This document shows positions 7,180-16,876 of a stretch of 64,000 bases of DNA, piece after piece. Each line of letters begins with the position of its first letter. Within the stretch, counting starts at the first letter, position 1. The notes beneath the pieces are model-generated. The model was given only the letters and a program-made list of their open reading frames with translations, was not told where the DNA came from and did no database searches. Position numbers and translations under genes: made by a program. This DNA comes from Flavobacterium hydatis (GTDB lineage: Bacteria > Bacteroidota > Bacteroidia > Flavobacteriales > Flavobacteriaceae): contig NZ_JPRM01000001.1 of assembly GCF_000737695.1 (NCBI RefSeq), positions 186,001 through 250,000 on the forward strand, read 5' to 3'.

Positions 7180-8472
7180 ATGAAATATCATCAAATAAAC
7201 AGCTCTCTTTTTATAAAAAATCGCGAAAAATTCATGGCTCAAATGAAGCCTAATAGTGTAGCGGTTTTTAATTCAAATGATATTTACCCAGTTAGCGCCG
7301 ATAGTACATTACCTTTTGCTCAACATAGAGATATTTTTTACTTAAGTGGTGTGGATCAAGAAGAAAGCGTCTTGTTGCTTTTTCCTGATGCTCCGTACGA
7401 AAATCAGCGTGAGATTTTGTTTTTGAAAGAAACTAATGATCATATTGCTGTTTGGGAAGGGGAAAAACTTACTAAACAACGTGCATTTGAAGTTTCGGGA
7501 ATTAAAACGGTTTATTGGTTACAGGATTTTCATAAGGTTCTGAACGAAATGATGACTTATGCCGATACTATGTACATTAATACTAATGAGCATTATCGTG
7601 CAACTGTTGAGACTGAAACTCGTGAGGCTCGTTTTGTAAAATGGTGGAAAGAGCGTTATCCTGCTCATCAGGTTGCTAAAAGTAACCCAATTTTACAACG
7701 CATTCGTTCGGTAAAGGAAAGCGAAGAAATCGATTTGATTCAGCAAGCTTGTAATATTACCGAAAAAGGTTTCCGAAGATTATTGCCTTTTGTAAAACCT
7801 AATGTAACGGAATACGAGATTGAAGCGGAACTTATTCACGAATTTATTCGTAATCGCTCTAAAGGTTTTGCTTATACTCCGATTATTGCTTCGGGGAATA
7901 ATGCAAATGTTTTACACTATATCGAAAACAACCAACAATGTAAAGCTGGAGATTTAATCTTGCTGGATGTTGCTGCCGAATATGCTAATTATTCTAGCGA
8001 TATGTCGCGTACTATTCCTGTTTCGGGTTCTTTCTCGGCGCGCCAAAAAGCTGTTTACAATGCTGTTTTACGCGTAAAGAATGAAGCTACAAAAATGCTT
8101 ACACCTGGAACGCTTTGGAAACAATATCATGTAGAGGTTGGAAAAATAATGACTTCGGAATTATTAGATTTAAAACTAATTGATAAAGCCGATGTACAAA
8201 ATGAAAACCCTGATTGGCCTGCATATAAAAAATATTTCATGCACGGAACTTCTCACCACATGGGTCTAGACACGCATGATTATGGATTGCTACACGAACC
8301 AATGAAAGCTAATATGGTTTTTACGGTTGAGCCTGGAATTTATATTCCTGCCGAAGGTTTTGGTATTCGCTTAGAAGATAATGTTGTGATTCAGGAAACT
8401 GGAGAACCATTTAATTTAATGCGTAACATCCCTATCGAAGCTGATGAAATAGAAAGCTTGATGAACGTTTAA
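7180..8472 (+). CDS. pepP: Aminopeptidase P family metallopeptidase (M24B)
   Basis: This 430-residue cytoplasmic peptidase is predicted to release an N-terminal residue next to proline. The N-terminal creatinase/AMP_N-like domain covers about residues 1-170 (FAQHRDIFYLSGVDQEES) and the pita-bread catalytic domain about 180-425. The dinuclear metal ligands are all present: Asp263 (LLDVAAEY), Asp274 (SSDMSRT), His359 (HGTSHHMGLDTHD), Glu384 (TVEPG) and Glu399 (RLEDN). Length is normal. The start lies a sensible distance after a -7 box. An exported alpha/beta hydrolase begins 5 bases after the stop, so the two are probably co-transcribed. Confidence 0.95.
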   Translation: MKYHQINSSLFIKNREKFMAQMKPNSVAVFNSNDIYPVSADSTLPFAQHRDIFYLSGVDQEESVLLLFPDAPYENQREILFLKETNDHIAVWEGEKLTKQRAFEVSGIKTVYWLQDFHKVLNEMMTYADTMYINTNEHYRATVETETREARFVKWWKERYPAHQVAKSNPILQRIRSVKESEEIDLIQQACNITEKGFRRLLPFVKPNVTEYEIEAELIHEFIRNRSKGFAYTPIIASGNNANVLHYIENNQQCKAGDLILLDVAAEYANYSSDMSRTIPVSGSFSARQKAVYNAVLRVKNEATKMLTPGTLWKQYHVEVGKIMTSELLDLKLIDKADVQNENPDWPAYKKYFMHGTSHHMGLDTHDYGLLHEPMKANMVFTVEPGIYIPAEGFGIRLEDNVVIQETGEPFNLMRNIPIEADEIESLMNV

Positions 8473-8477
8473 TCTCG

Positions 8478-9380
8478 ATGATGAAAAAAGTATTCCTTTT
8501 TATATTCTTATCATTTATTTCGCATTCATTTGCTCAAACTGAAGGTTTTGCAAAAAACACAGATGCTAGCCAAACCTATTATAAGGTATTTGGCAAGGGC
8601 TATCCTATTTTGATAATAAATGGTGGTCCCGGAATGAATAGTAATGGTTTTGAACCTTTGGCAAAAATTTTGGCCGAAAAGTATCAAACCATTATTTATG
8701 ACCAAAGAGGAACTGGAAAATCAAAACTCAAAAATCTGAATGCCGAAACAATCTCGATGAAGTTAATGGCTGATGATATTGAAGCTTTGAGAAAACATTT
8801 GAATATAAAAAAGTGGGATATTCTTGGACATTCTTTTGGAGGAATGCTTGCTTCTTATTACGCAACGGTTTATCCTAACAGCATTAATAAATTAATTTTA
8901 TCATCGTCTGGCGGAATAGATTTGAGCTTATTAAAAGGTGGAGACATTATTCAGGAAAATTTAAGTTCTACTGAAAAAGATTCCTTAAAATACTGGAATA
9001 ACAAAATCGAAAAAGGCGACACAACATATACAGCCAAAATTGGAAGAGGAAGAGCAATGGCTCCTGCGTATGTTTACAACCAAAAATTTATCCCTGTTAT
9101 TGCCGAAAGACTTACTCAAGGAAATTCGACTATAAATTCTTTAGTATGGGGTGATTTACAAAAGATAAATTTTGATTGTAAAGACAAGCTAAAATCTTTT
9201 AAGAAACCAGTACTGATTATTCAAGGAAAGCAAGATGTAATTAGTAAAGAAATTGGCGAAATTGCGTTAAAAGCTTTTCCTAATTCAAAAATGGTTTTAC
9301 TAGAAAATTGCAAACATTACGGCTGGCTGGACGCTAAAGAAAAATATTTTGACGAAATTGATTCTTTCTTAAAATCATAA
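8478..9380 (+). CDS. Exported alpha/beta hydrolase, proline iminopeptidase-like
   Basis: This 300-residue protein has a Sec signal peptide ending near SHSFAQ (residues 1-20), so it probably acts in the periplasm. The fold markers are the oxyanion motif GGPG (residues 49-52), nucleophile elbow GHSFGG with Ser119, Asp253 (GKQDV) and His280 (NCKHYGW). GGPG together with DQRGTGKS is characteristic of the prolyl aminopeptidase (S33) branch, so an aminopeptidase acting on proline or other small peptides or esters is likely. It lies directly behind pepP, which fits a role in proline-peptide breakdown. A terminator follows at 9387. Confidence 0.9.
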   Translation: MMKKVFLFIFLSFISHSFAQTEGFAKNTDASQTYYKVFGKGYPILIINGGPGMNSNGFEPLAKILAEKYQTIIYDQRGTGKSKLKNLNAETISMKLMADDIEALRKHLNIKKWDILGHSFGGMLASYYATVYPNSINKLILSSSGGIDLSLLKGGDIIQENLSSTEKDSLKYWNNKIEKGDTTYTAKIGRGRAMAPAYVYNQKFIPVIAERLTQGNSTINSLVWGDLQKINFDCKDKLKSFKKPVLIIQGKQDVISKEIGEIALKAFPNSKMVLLENCKHYGWLDAKEKYFDEIDSFLKS

Positions 9381-9386
9381 AATTAG

Positions 9387-9420
9387 AAAACGGCTTTCAG
9401 AAATGTTGGCCGTTTTTCTT
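9387..9420 (+). terminator. Terminator after the exported hydrolase
   Basis: The stem AAAACGGC/GCCGTTTT (9387-9394 with 9409-9416) has a 14-base loop and a T-rich tail, 6 bases past the stop. Confidence 0.8.
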
Positions 9421-9440
9421 TTCCTTACACAACAAACCTT

Positions 9441-9448
9441 TATTTTTG
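9441..9448 (+). promoter_or_regulatory. -7 box TATTTTTG of the second hydrolase
   Basis: This is a perfect TAnnTTTG match 20 bases before the TTG start at 9469. It lies inside the longest possible ORF, which argues that the ORF upstream of it is not translated. Confidence 0.65.
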
Positions 9449-9468
9449 CATTATTAAATATACTCTCA

Positions 9469-10251
9469 TTGAAAAATATTCTTTTTAAAAACACCAACAT
9501 TTCATATTCAGACACAGGAAAAGGAACGACCATTGTTCTGCTTCATGGCTTTTTAGAAAACAAAACGATGTGGAATCATTATGTTGATGCATTTTCTAAA
9601 AATTACCGTGTCGTTACTATCGATTTATTAGGTCATGGAAAAACTGAACCTCAAGGTTACGTTCATACCATGGAGGATAATGCCGATGTGGTTAATGAGG
9701 TTTTATCTCATCTTGGCATCGATAAGGCTGTTTTTGTAGGTCATTCGATGGGCGGTTATGTTGCTTTGGCTTTCGCCGAATTATATACAGAAAAGGTAGA
9801 AGGTTTGGTTTTATTAAATTCTACTTCTAAACCTGATAGTGCGGAACGAAAGTTGAACCGAAATCGAGCTATTAAGGCCGTTAAACAAAACTATGCTGCT
9901 TTTATAGGTCTTGCCATTGGGAATTTGTTTAGCGAAAACAACCGAGAAAGACTTTCCACAACTATAGAACTTGTAAAAGAGGAAGCTCTAAAAACTCCTC
10001 TTCAGGGAATAATTGCATCCTTAGAAGGAATGAAAATAAGAAAAGACAAGGAAATTATTTTGCACACTAATCTTTTCCCGATGTTATTAGTTTTAGGAGA
10101 AAAAGACCCTGTTTTAAATTACGAAGAAAGTATCTTACAAATAGAAAATACGAATGTATCTCTTGTAACTTTTCCTGACGGACATATGAGTTCGATCGAA
10201 AATGAAACGGAATTAACTACCGTTTTATTAGATTTTTTTAAAACGATTTAA
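9469..10251 (+). CDS. Cytoplasmic alpha/beta hydrolase
   Basis: This protein has 260 residues with the TTG start at 9469 (reading M-KNILFKNTNISYSDTGKG). The longest frame begins at 9403, but that region holds the previous gene's terminator and this gene's -7 box, and its residues resemble no family start. The elements are HGF oxyanion turn at 26-28, DLLGHGKT at 52-59, nucleophile elbow GHSMGGY with Ser93, a GEKDPV acid loop and DGHMSS with the catalytic His. It is close to MenH/BioH-like esterases, but the substrate is not determinable. Its TAA shares two bases with the stop codon of the convergent ABC gene. Confidence 0.88.
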   Translation: MKNILFKNTNISYSDTGKGTTIVLLHGFLENKTMWNHYVDAFSKNYRVVTIDLLGHGKTEPQGYVHTMEDNADVVNEVLSHLGIDKAVFVGHSMGGYVALAFAELYTEKVEGLVLLNSTSKPDSAERKLNRNRAIKAVKQNYAAFIGLAIGNLFSENNRERLSTTIELVKEEALKTPLQGIIASLEGMKIRKDKEIILHTNLFPMLLVLGEKDPVLNYEESILQIENTNVSLVTFPDGHMSSIENETELTTVLLDFFKTI

Positions 10252-10919
10252 ATCATCTCAGAACTTAAATATCCTTTTTCTATGAGTTCGTTTTTATCTT
10301 TTAGATGATTTAGTTTTCCATCTTTAATTAAAACTAATCTTGTCGAAATACTAATTACATTTCTATAATTATGGTCTGATATTATGATTCCTTTTTTAGA
10401 CGAATTCATTATAATTAATTGATTTACTTTTTCGATCATCAAAGGAGATAATCCGTTATAAGGTTCATCAAGTAATACAAATTTTGAAGAATTCTCTAAC
10501 ACAAGCTTTATTTCGAGATAACGCAATTCGCCTCCAGACAAATGCGAAATGTTTTTGTCGGTTAATCTCTTTATCATTTCGTCATTACAAAACGAATCAA
10601 TCCTTTCTTTTGCAATCGAAAGTCGAATCGCTTTTTTGACAGAAAAATTATTTGGAATAAAATTATCCTGACTCAGATAACTTAATTCATTCATTAATTC
10701 TTTGGTCTTGGTTTTCATAACACCATCAACTCTAACAAACTTAAAATCTGCAGATATAACTCCGAAAATAATTTTAAGAAAAGTAGATTTTCCTGAACCA
10801 TTTCTTCCCAAAAGCCCGATAATATCATTTGTTTCGCATTGCAAATAAACATCGGAAAGAATTATTTTATCACCAAAAGATTTTTTAATACTGTCGATTT
10901 CTAAAATATGTCTTTTCAA
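10248..10919 (-). CDS. ABC transporter ATP-binding protein
   Basis: This 223-residue ATPase is complete. Walker A is GRNGSGKS (about 38-45), the Q-loop SYLSQDN, signature LSGGELRY (about 128-135), Walker B FVLLDEPYNGL, and the H-loop IIISDHNYR. All catalytic elements are intact. It overlaps the stop of the upstream 101-residue membrane protein by four bases (ATGA type), so it is translationally coupled, and that protein is its likely membrane partner. Whether this is a transporter or a membrane-complex ATPase cannot be decided. No substrate-binding protein is nearby. Confidence 0.9.
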   Translation of the reverse strand: MKRHILEIDSIKKSFGDKIILSDVYLQCETNDIIGLLGRNGSGKSTFLKIIFGVISADFKFVRVDGVMKTKTKELMNELSYLSQDNFIPNNFSVKKAIRLSIAKERIDSFCNDEMIKRLTDKNISHLSGGELRYLEIKLVLENSSKFVLLDEPYNGLSPLMIEKVNQLIIMNSSKKGIIISDHNYRNVISISTRLVLIKDGKLNHLKDKNELIEKGYLSSEMI

Positions 10920-11221
10920 AATAATCTATTTATTAGATTAAAAATGAAAATTCCGGATATTAGAAAAACCAGATTAAAACACCAGGAATAAAACCAAAGT
11001 GCTCCTCTGGAAAGACCATTATTGAAATAAAATAAATATTCATTTTTAGAATTAATTTCTTTTACCGCTAAACTTATGGCAAAGCCAAAACTCACAACCG
11101 AATAATTAAAAACAAGTAGCCCTCCAAAAAGCAAAGGCAAAATACTCACAGCCAAATTAATGGCTATTGTACTTTTAAAAAACTCAAAAGTATTTCCTAA
11201 CTTCTTGGTTATTGCACTCAT
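10916..11221 (-). CDS. Small membrane protein, probable partner of the ABC ATPase
   Basis: This 101-residue protein has about three hydrophobic segments (IAINLAVSILPLLFGGLLVF, VVSFGFAISLAV and WCFNLVFLISGIFIFNLI). It has no signal peptide and no recognised domain. It overlaps the gene before and the gene after by four bases each, giving a tightly coupled trio AddB-like nuclease - membrane protein - ABC ATPase. It is very short for an ABC permease, so either it forms oligomers or another permease acts with this ATPase. Confidence 0.8.
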   Translation of the reverse strand: MSAITKKLGNTFEFFKSTIAINLAVSILPLLFGGLLVFNYSVVSFGFAISLAVKEINSKNEYLFYFNNGLSRGALWFYSWCFNLVFLISGIFIFNLINRLF

Positions 11222-13983
11222 AGTATTTTTTCTTCAAAAGGAATTGCAATATCCAATATTTCATTGAGCAATAACACGATTTGCTCCAAATAATTATGCA
11301 TTATTTCATTACTAATAATCATATTAACATCCTTCTCTTCCTTAAATCCAAAAGGTAAAAATCCTGATTTTAAATTCTTAAAAGAAATAATTCCAGCTTC
11401 GATAGGTAATCCTTGAGCATTGTTTTCATACATAAAAGCATACGCCAAAACCTGAATAATTTTGTCGTTTTTTATATCTGCCGTAAGCCCATCCCAATTC
11501 TTGAGAACAACATTAGCCTTTTCGACCTTACCTGTTTTATAATCTATAATTCTAATAATTCCGTTACGTTGTTCAATCCTATCGACATTTCCTTTTATCA
11601 ATACAGGAAATGGTAAACTTGGATGCGTTAATGTTCTTTCGAAAGTTTCTTCGATTGCCAAAATTTTAATCGCATCGCCATCTTTAATACTATCTAACTC
11701 AACTTTTAAGAAATTAGTAACATTACGTTTAGCAACTTCAAAAGCCAAAAGGTTACGTCCTTTTTTAATTTCTCCCTCTTTGTAAACTACTTTAAATTGT
11801 TTTAGTACTTCATCGTCTAATAATTTGAAACAATTTGCAATATCGCTCTCAGAGATAAGCTTCCCAATAAAAGGCTCGTAAAGTGCCTTTAATGTTTCGT
11901 GAATAATAGTTCCTAACGTATTTAAAGCGATATTCTCTTCTACTTCCTCGACCTCACGAATTCGTAATATTTTTTGGAAATAAAACTGAATCGGATTTCT
12001 AATGTAACTCGTTAACGCTGATGGCGAGAATCCTGCAGTTGCAATTTCTTTTAAACGTGTCATTACAGCTTCAGACTTCGGAACAACCATGGGCTGATAA
12101 GCCGTTTCTGGTAAAACTGCATTATAAATTTCCTGAGTCAAATTATGTTTTGGCTTTTTCTCTACTTCTAGTTGTGTTATAAAACGGCTTCTTTCTCCCG
12201 CATCTAACCCTTCACTTTCGGTATTATATAGCAAATAAATATTCTTGGCGCGTTGCAATAAGTGGTAAAAGTGAAATGTATAGATAGCATCTTTTTCTTT
12301 AAAAGTTGGCAAACCTAATTCGCGTTTTACATCATAAGGAATAAACGAATTCATTGATTTTCCTGCTGGAAATTTCCCTTCGTTCATAGAAGTGACAATA
12401 ACAGTATCAAAATCTAAGACACGACTCTCTAAAACTCCCATTATCTGCAAACCATTTAAAGGTTCTCCTTCAAACGAAACTTCGGCAACATCAATAACCT
12501 GTTTATAAATAGCATAGAGCGTTTCTATCTTATCAATATGCTTATGTTGAGAGTAATAGTTTATTAATTTATTTATTACTTTAAAAATGGCAAAAACAAA
12601 CGTCTTGGCTATTTTATCTTCTTCGCTGTCATTACTTAGGTTCTCTTTTATTACAAGTAAAAGGGTAGAAATATTATTTAAAACCGCAACTGAACCCGAA
12701 TCCCATTTCTGAAAAAGCAGCAAAAATAAATCAGAAGGGTCATCATTAAGTTCAATGATTTTAGAATGAGTTATAAAAGTATAATTATTCTGATTTATCT
12801 TTTTTACCAACTCTTTTACATTTGCAAAAGGTTCGACTAACGGATGCGTTAGTATATCTAAAACATCTTTGTAATAAAAAACATAAGAAGCACCATTTCT
12901 AGACAATGCATTAGTATGCATTTTAAACAACTTTGCAATTAAAATTTGTGTTGGATTATTCTTGCTAGAATACCCCATCGTAATATTTAAAGCTCCAACT
13001 GTAGATGGCAAAGCATATAAAAGCGGAATCAATAAATTCTCATCTCCTAATACTACAGCAACTTTATCTAATGACGAACCTGGATTGTTAGTGATTATTT
13101 CTTCTATTATACTACCTGTTATTTTAGCCTGACCGATTGTTTTTGGCGTTCCAATAACTTGTATATTTTTAGACTGAGAAAAATCATCGAATATCCACTC
13201 AAAATCATTGGCTTTATAATGTTTCCAATCTTGCTTAAAACGTCGTACAAATAACCCTGCGTCATGATAAGGATCATTTAAGAATACTCTGTCGATATCC
13301 CAATAAATCTTAGCTTGATCTGAAGCAATTAAATGTTGAATGATTTTTTCTTCTGCAGCATTTAAAGCATTAAATCCTCCGAAAACAAAATGCTGTCCCG
13401 GAACTGAATTCGTAAAATGATTTATATTATTAACCGCTTCTCTATAAATTAATCCTTGATAACCGATTTGTTTATTCAACAAATGAGCATACAGCGATTC
13501 ATAGTATTTAGGAAGCAACTTCCAGAAATCTATATAATTCTCTAATAACTGTGTTTTGTTTTCAACCTCTATCCCCCATTTTTTGATATCTTCAATATCA
13601 TTAAGGTAAGAAAGAACGTGAGACGGATCTAACAGATAACGATCAATCTCGTTAAAATCTTGTAATAATGTTTTTGCCCAGTTTGCAAACAACTCAAATG
13701 ACTGTTGGTTTTGTTTTTCTGTAACAGATAAGTAAACTTCATAAAACTCAAACAACAATTCTATAGAATCGACTGAACGCACAGAAGCTATATCTTGGAT
13801 AAAGTCTTCTATACTAATTATTTTCGGGCTAATAACTGTACTAGTAATTTGTTTTTTTAGAGCTTCAATAAGAAAAATTTTAGCTCTTTTATTCGGCAAC
13901 ACAATTGTGGTTTCGGCCAATTTATCCGAATAGTTTTCAATAATAACCTTTGCAATCTTATCTAAAAAGTAAGTCTCTGTCAT
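11218..13983 (-). CDS. AddB-like PD-(D/E)XK nuclease family protein
   Basis: This 921-residue protein resembles the AddB subunit of AddAB-type recombination machines, which process double-strand DNA ends. The N-terminal part is a degenerate helicase-like domain (IVLPNKRAKIFLIEAL). The middle contains the SF1-like DTVIVTSMNEGKFP stretch. The C-terminal nuclease has HETLKALYEPF, a GNVDRIEQRNG strand and the catalytic IIDYKTGKVEK. The start is put at 13983 (MTETYFLDKIAK). The longer frame to 14010 runs through the ompA terminator. Its probable AddA partner lies at 16877-20035 on the same strand. The gene is coupled by a 4-base overlap to the membrane protein that follows. Confidence 0.85.
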   Translation of the reverse strand: MTETYFLDKIAKVIIENYSDKLAETTIVLPNKRAKIFLIEALKKQITSTVISPKIISIEDFIQDIASVRSVDSIELLFEFYEVYLSVTEKQNQQSFELFANWAKTLLQDFNEIDRYLLDPSHVLSYLNDIEDIKKWGIEVENKTQLLENYIDFWKLLPKYYESLYAHLLNKQIGYQGLIYREAVNNINHFTNSVPGQHFVFGGFNALNAAEEKIIQHLIASDQAKIYWDIDRVFLNDPYHDAGLFVRRFKQDWKHYKANDFEWIFDDFSQSKNIQVIGTPKTIGQAKITGSIIEEIITNNPGSSLDKVAVVLGDENLLIPLLYALPSTVGALNITMGYSSKNNPTQILIAKLFKMHTNALSRNGASYVFYYKDVLDILTHPLVEPFANVKELVKKINQNNYTFITHSKIIELNDDPSDLFLLLFQKWDSGSVAVLNNISTLLLVIKENLSNDSEEDKIAKTFVFAIFKVINKLINYYSQHKHIDKIETLYAIYKQVIDVAEVSFEGEPLNGLQIMGVLESRVLDFDTVIVTSMNEGKFPAGKSMNSFIPYDVKRELGLPTFKEKDAIYTFHFYHLLQRAKNIYLLYNTESEGLDAGERSRFITQLEVEKKPKHNLTQEIYNAVLPETAYQPMVVPKSEAVMTRLKEIATAGFSPSALTSYIRNPIQFYFQKILRIREVEEVEENIALNTLGTIIHETLKALYEPFIGKLISESDIANCFKLLDDEVLKQFKVVYKEGEIKKGRNLLAFEVAKRNVTNFLKVELDSIKDGDAIKILAIEETFERTLTHPSLPFPVLIKGNVDRIEQRNGIIRIIDYKTGKVEKANVVLKNWDGLTADIKNDKIIQVLAYAFMYENNAQGLPIEAGIISFKNLKSGFLPFGFKEEKDVNMIISNEIMHNYLEQIVLLLNEILDIAIPFEEKIL

Positions 13984-13995
13984 TGTATAAAAATA

Positions 13996-14026
13996 AAAAA
14001 AGCCATTCAATTAAGAATGGCTTTTT
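13996..14026 (-). terminator. Terminator after the OmpA gene
   Basis: A 12-bp stem AAAAAGCCATTC/GAATGGCTTTTT has a T-rich tail on the minus strand, 21 bases past the ompA-family stop. It directly precedes the AddB-like start at 13983. Confidence 0.9.
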
Positions 14027-14047
14027 AAAATTATTTAGAAAAGTAAA

Positions 14048-15499
14048 TTACAATTTACCTTCGTATTTAGAACCTACGTGTCTAATTTCTGTTCTTCTGT
14101 TTTCAGCTCTACCTTTAGCAGTTTTGTTACTTGCAACTGGTTGAGATGAACCGAATCCTTTAGCAGATAAGTTAGCTGGATTAACACCTCTAGCGATTAA
14201 TGCGTTCATTACAGCATCAGCTCTTTCTTGAGATAATTTATCGTTAATTTTTGCAGAACCTGTACTATCTGTGTGTCCTTCAATGCTGAATTTAGCATTT
14301 GGATAATCTTTAAGGATTTCTTTGATAGCATCTAATCTAGCTGGAGTTTGAGCATCACCTTTTTTGAAAGTAGCTTTTCCAGTGTCAAAGAATACCGCTC
14401 TAGCTTGAACTTTAAGATCATCTAATACAGCAGTAGTTACTTCTGGACAACCTCTGTTACTAGCTGGACCAGCTACAGTAGGACAATCGTCATCTTTGTC
14501 AAGTACACCATCTTTATCAGCGTCTGGCCAAGGACATCCACCGTTTTCTTTAGGACCTGCTACAGTAGGACATTTGTCATCTTTATCAGCAATACCATCA
14601 CCGTCAGCATCTGGACAACCTTTTAAAGCAGCTAAACCAAATACGTCTGGACAAGCGTCATCTTTATCAGCAACACCATCACCGTCTCTATCAGGACAAC
14701 CGTTTAAAGCAGCTAAACCAAATTCAGTAGGACAAGCATCACTTGCGTCAACGATTCCGTCTCCGTCAGTATCAGGACATCCGTTGAATTGTTTTAAACC
14801 AGCAACATCTGGACAAGCATCATCTTTATCGTAGATACCATCACCGTCAGTATCTTTACCTCCAAATTTGAAAACGATACCAGCAGTGTGTTGGAAAACA
14901 GATCTGTCAGCAATTTTATTCTCGTTAGGAGAAGCAACCCATTTGTATTTTGTAGCTAACTCAAGACCAATAGCTTCAGTAAACCAGAAAGTTACTCCAG
15001 CACCTGGATTAACTGTACCAAAACTACTATCTCCGAAGAATGTGTAACCTCCACCAACAGATAACGAAGGATCGATTACTTTAGATTTGATTAATTCTTG
15101 GAAGCTATATTTAATAGTAGCATCAATTCCATAATACATCAAATCACCAGGATTAGTTACAACATTTCCTCTTGAATCATGTCCTGGAGCTGTTGGAGCA
15201 AAAGTAACTAATTTATCAATTTTGTTCACAGAACCTTGCAATCCTACAGAAAAATTACTACCTACATATCTTGATACGCTAATATAAGATACAGAAGGAA
15301 GAATATTCCAGTTGTCTTTCACTGCAAATGGCTGAGAGAAGTGTTGATCAAAGAAACCACTCCCTGCACCAGAACTTGTTCTTGTGTCAACGGCATTAAC
15401 TCCAAAAGAGATCGCCCATGGATTGTTACTGTCTTGTGCGTGAGAAGTTAAACCCATCGCCATCATCACAGCAACTAAAAGTTTGTTAAGATGTTTCAT
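14048..15499 (-). CDS. OmpA family outer-membrane protein with TSP type 3 repeats
   Basis: This 483-residue protein has a signal peptide ending at SHAQ (about residue 21). Residues about 25-215 form an eight-stranded OmpA-type barrel domain. Residues about 216-345 contain five or six thrombospondin type 3 calcium-binding repeats ([31 protein letters not shown]), which are Cys- and Asp-rich. The C-terminal OmpA domain (about 360-480) has [10 protein letters not shown] and the peptidoglycan-binding [17 protein letters not shown]...NRRTEI segment. It should tie the outer membrane to the cell wall and is usually very abundant, which fits its strong promoter at 15537 and its own terminator. Confidence 0.97.
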   Translation of the reverse strand: MKHLNKLLVAVMMAMGLTSHAQDSNNPWAISFGVNAVDTRTSSGAGSGFFDQHFSQPFAVKDNWNILPSVSYISVSRYVGSNFSVGLQGSVNKIDKLVTFAPTAPGHDSRGNVVTNPGDLMYYGIDATIKYSFQELIKSKVIDPSLSVGGGYTFFGDSSFGTVNPGAGVTFWFTEAIGLELATKYKWVASPNENKIADRSVFQHTAGIVFKFGGKDTDGDGIYDKDDACPDVAGLKQFNGCPDTDGDGIVDASDACPTEFGLAALNGCPDRDGDGVADKDDACPDVFGLAALKGCPDADGDGIADKDDKCPTVAGPKENGGCPWPDADKDGVLDKDDDCPTVAGPASNRGCPEVTTAVLDDLKVQARAVFFDTGKATFKKGDAQTPARLDAIKEILKDYPNAKFSIEGHTDSTGSAKINDKLSQERADAVMNALIARGVNPANLSAKGFGSSQPVASNKTAKGRAENRRTEIRHVGSKYEGKL

Positions 15500-15536
15500 A
15501 CTTAATTTATTTAATTACAATTTAGTTAATTATAGA

Positions 15537-15567
15537 CAAAAGTAATGCGTAAATTTTTAACTACAAA
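15537..15567 (-). promoter_or_regulatory. Full consensus Bacteroidota promoter of the OmpA gene
   Basis: On the minus strand, TTTG (15564-15567) is followed after exactly 19 bases by TACTTTTG (15537-15544). This is the textbook -33/-7 arrangement and the clearest promoter in the window. The leader to the ATG at 15499 is about 30 bases. Confidence 0.85.
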
Positions 15568-15611
15568 ATGAAATGTTAAAAAAAAGCATTAAGAAGTGTA
15601 AAAAGTGGGAA

Positions 15612-16805
15612 TTATACAACTTTTAACATTTTGCCTACTTTAACAAAAGCCGCTAAGGCTCTATCCAAATGGTCTTTAGTATGAGCCGCAGACAACTGCA
15701 CTCTTATCCTTGCTTTTTCTTTAGGAACTACCGGAAAAAAGAACCCAATTACGTAAATTCCTTCCTTTAAAAGCTCATTTGCCATATTTTGCGATAATTT
15801 TGCATCATATAACATAACAGGAACGATAGCCGAATCACCATCTATTATATCAAAGCCAGCTTTCTTTAAACCTTCTTTAAAATAATTAGTATTCCACTCT
15901 AATCTATCTCTTAATACTGTATCTTTTTCTAAAAGCTCAAACACCTTTATAGAAGCCCCTACAATTGCAGGTGCTAATGAATTTGAAAACAAATATGGTC
16001 TTGATCTTTGACGTAACAACTCTATAATCTCTTTTTTGGCTGTTGTATAACCTCCCATGGCTCCACCTAAAGCTTTACCAAGTGTTCCTGTAATAATATC
16101 AACTCTACCCATTACTCCTTTTGCCTCAAGAGTACCTTTTCCTGTTGCACCAATAAATCCAGCAGCATGACACTCATCTACCATAACCATTGCATCATAT
16201 TTATCTGCCAGGTCACATATTTTATCTAATGGAGCTACAAGTCCATCCATAGAAAATACACCATCCGTAACAATAATCTTAAAACGAGTTCCTGCAGCAT
16301 TTGCTTTTATTAGCTGTTGCTCCAAGTCTTCCATGTTACTATTTTCATAACGATAACGAGCTGCTTTACACAAACGAACTCCATCTATAATAGAAGCATG
16401 ATTTAAACTATCTGAAATAATTGCATCATTCTCTCCTAATAAAGGCTCAAAAACACCTCCATTAGCATCAAAAGCTGCTGCGTACAAAATTGTATCCTCT
16501 GTTCCGTAAAAATCAGCAATCTTTTTCTCTAATGTTTTATGAATATCTTGCGTTCCACATATAAAACGTACAGATGACATTCCGAAACCATGAGTATCCA
16601 TCGCGTCCTTTGCTGCTTGAACTACTTCTGGATGCGAAGACAATCCTAAATAATTATTGGCACAAAAATTTAAAACCTTCTCTCCTGTAGAAATTGTTAT
16701 TTCAGCATCTTGAGCAGAAGTTATAATTCTTTCTTTTTTAAAAATTCCGTTTTCTTCAATAGTTTGCAATTCATTCTGCAAATGCTCTTTAATTTTTCCG
16801 TACAT
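15612..16805 (-). CDS. kbl: Glycine C-acetyltransferase (2-amino-3-ketobutyrate CoA ligase)
   Basis: This 397-residue PLP enzyme of the alpha-oxoamine synthase family catalyses glycine plus acetyl-CoA to 2-amino-3-ketobutyrate, normally run in the threonine-degradation direction. Length matches the family. Visible elements are [19 protein letters not shown] (about 47-65), [12 protein letters not shown] (131-142), the cofactor Asp in [11 protein letters not shown] (Asp210, His213) and the PLP lysine Lys244 in [14 protein letters not shown]. Distinction from serine palmitoyl- or 8-amino-7-oxononanoate synthases rests on overall similarity to Kbl. No threonine dehydrogenase gene is beside it here. 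Confidence 0.92.
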   Translation of the reverse strand: MYGKIKEHLQNELQTIEENGIFKKERIITSAQDAEITISTGEKVLNFCANNYLGLSSHPEVVQAAKDAMDTHGFGMSSVRFICGTQDIHKTLEKKIADFYGTEDTILYAAAFDANGGVFEPLLGENDAIISDSLNHASIIDGVRLCKAARYRYENSNMEDLEQQLIKANAAGTRFKIIVTDGVFSMDGLVAPLDKICDLADKYDAMVMVDECHAAGFIGATGKGTLEAKGVMGRVDIITGTLGKALGGAMGGYTTAKKEIIELLRQRSRPYLFSNSLAPAIVGASIKVFELLEKDTVLRDRLEWNTNYFKEGLKKAGFDIIDGDSAIVPVMLYDAKLSQNMANELLKEGIYVIGFFFPVVPKEKARIRVQLSAAHTKDHLDRALAAFVKVGKMLKVV

Positions 16806-16876
16806 TTTTATTTATTTAATATGTTAAATTTTAACAAGTTAGTCTGATTCTATTTTTTAACGTCTGATTAATTTTT

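Noticed and set aside
11218..14010. Start of the AddB-like gene at 14010
   Set aside because: The first nine codons lie within the OmpA terminator, and the family-like sequence begins at the ATG at 13983.
14496..14834. Plus-strand ORF of 112 codons opposite the OmpA gene
   Set aside because: Its Ser/Pro-rich repeats are only the antisense reading of the thrombospondin type 3 repeats.
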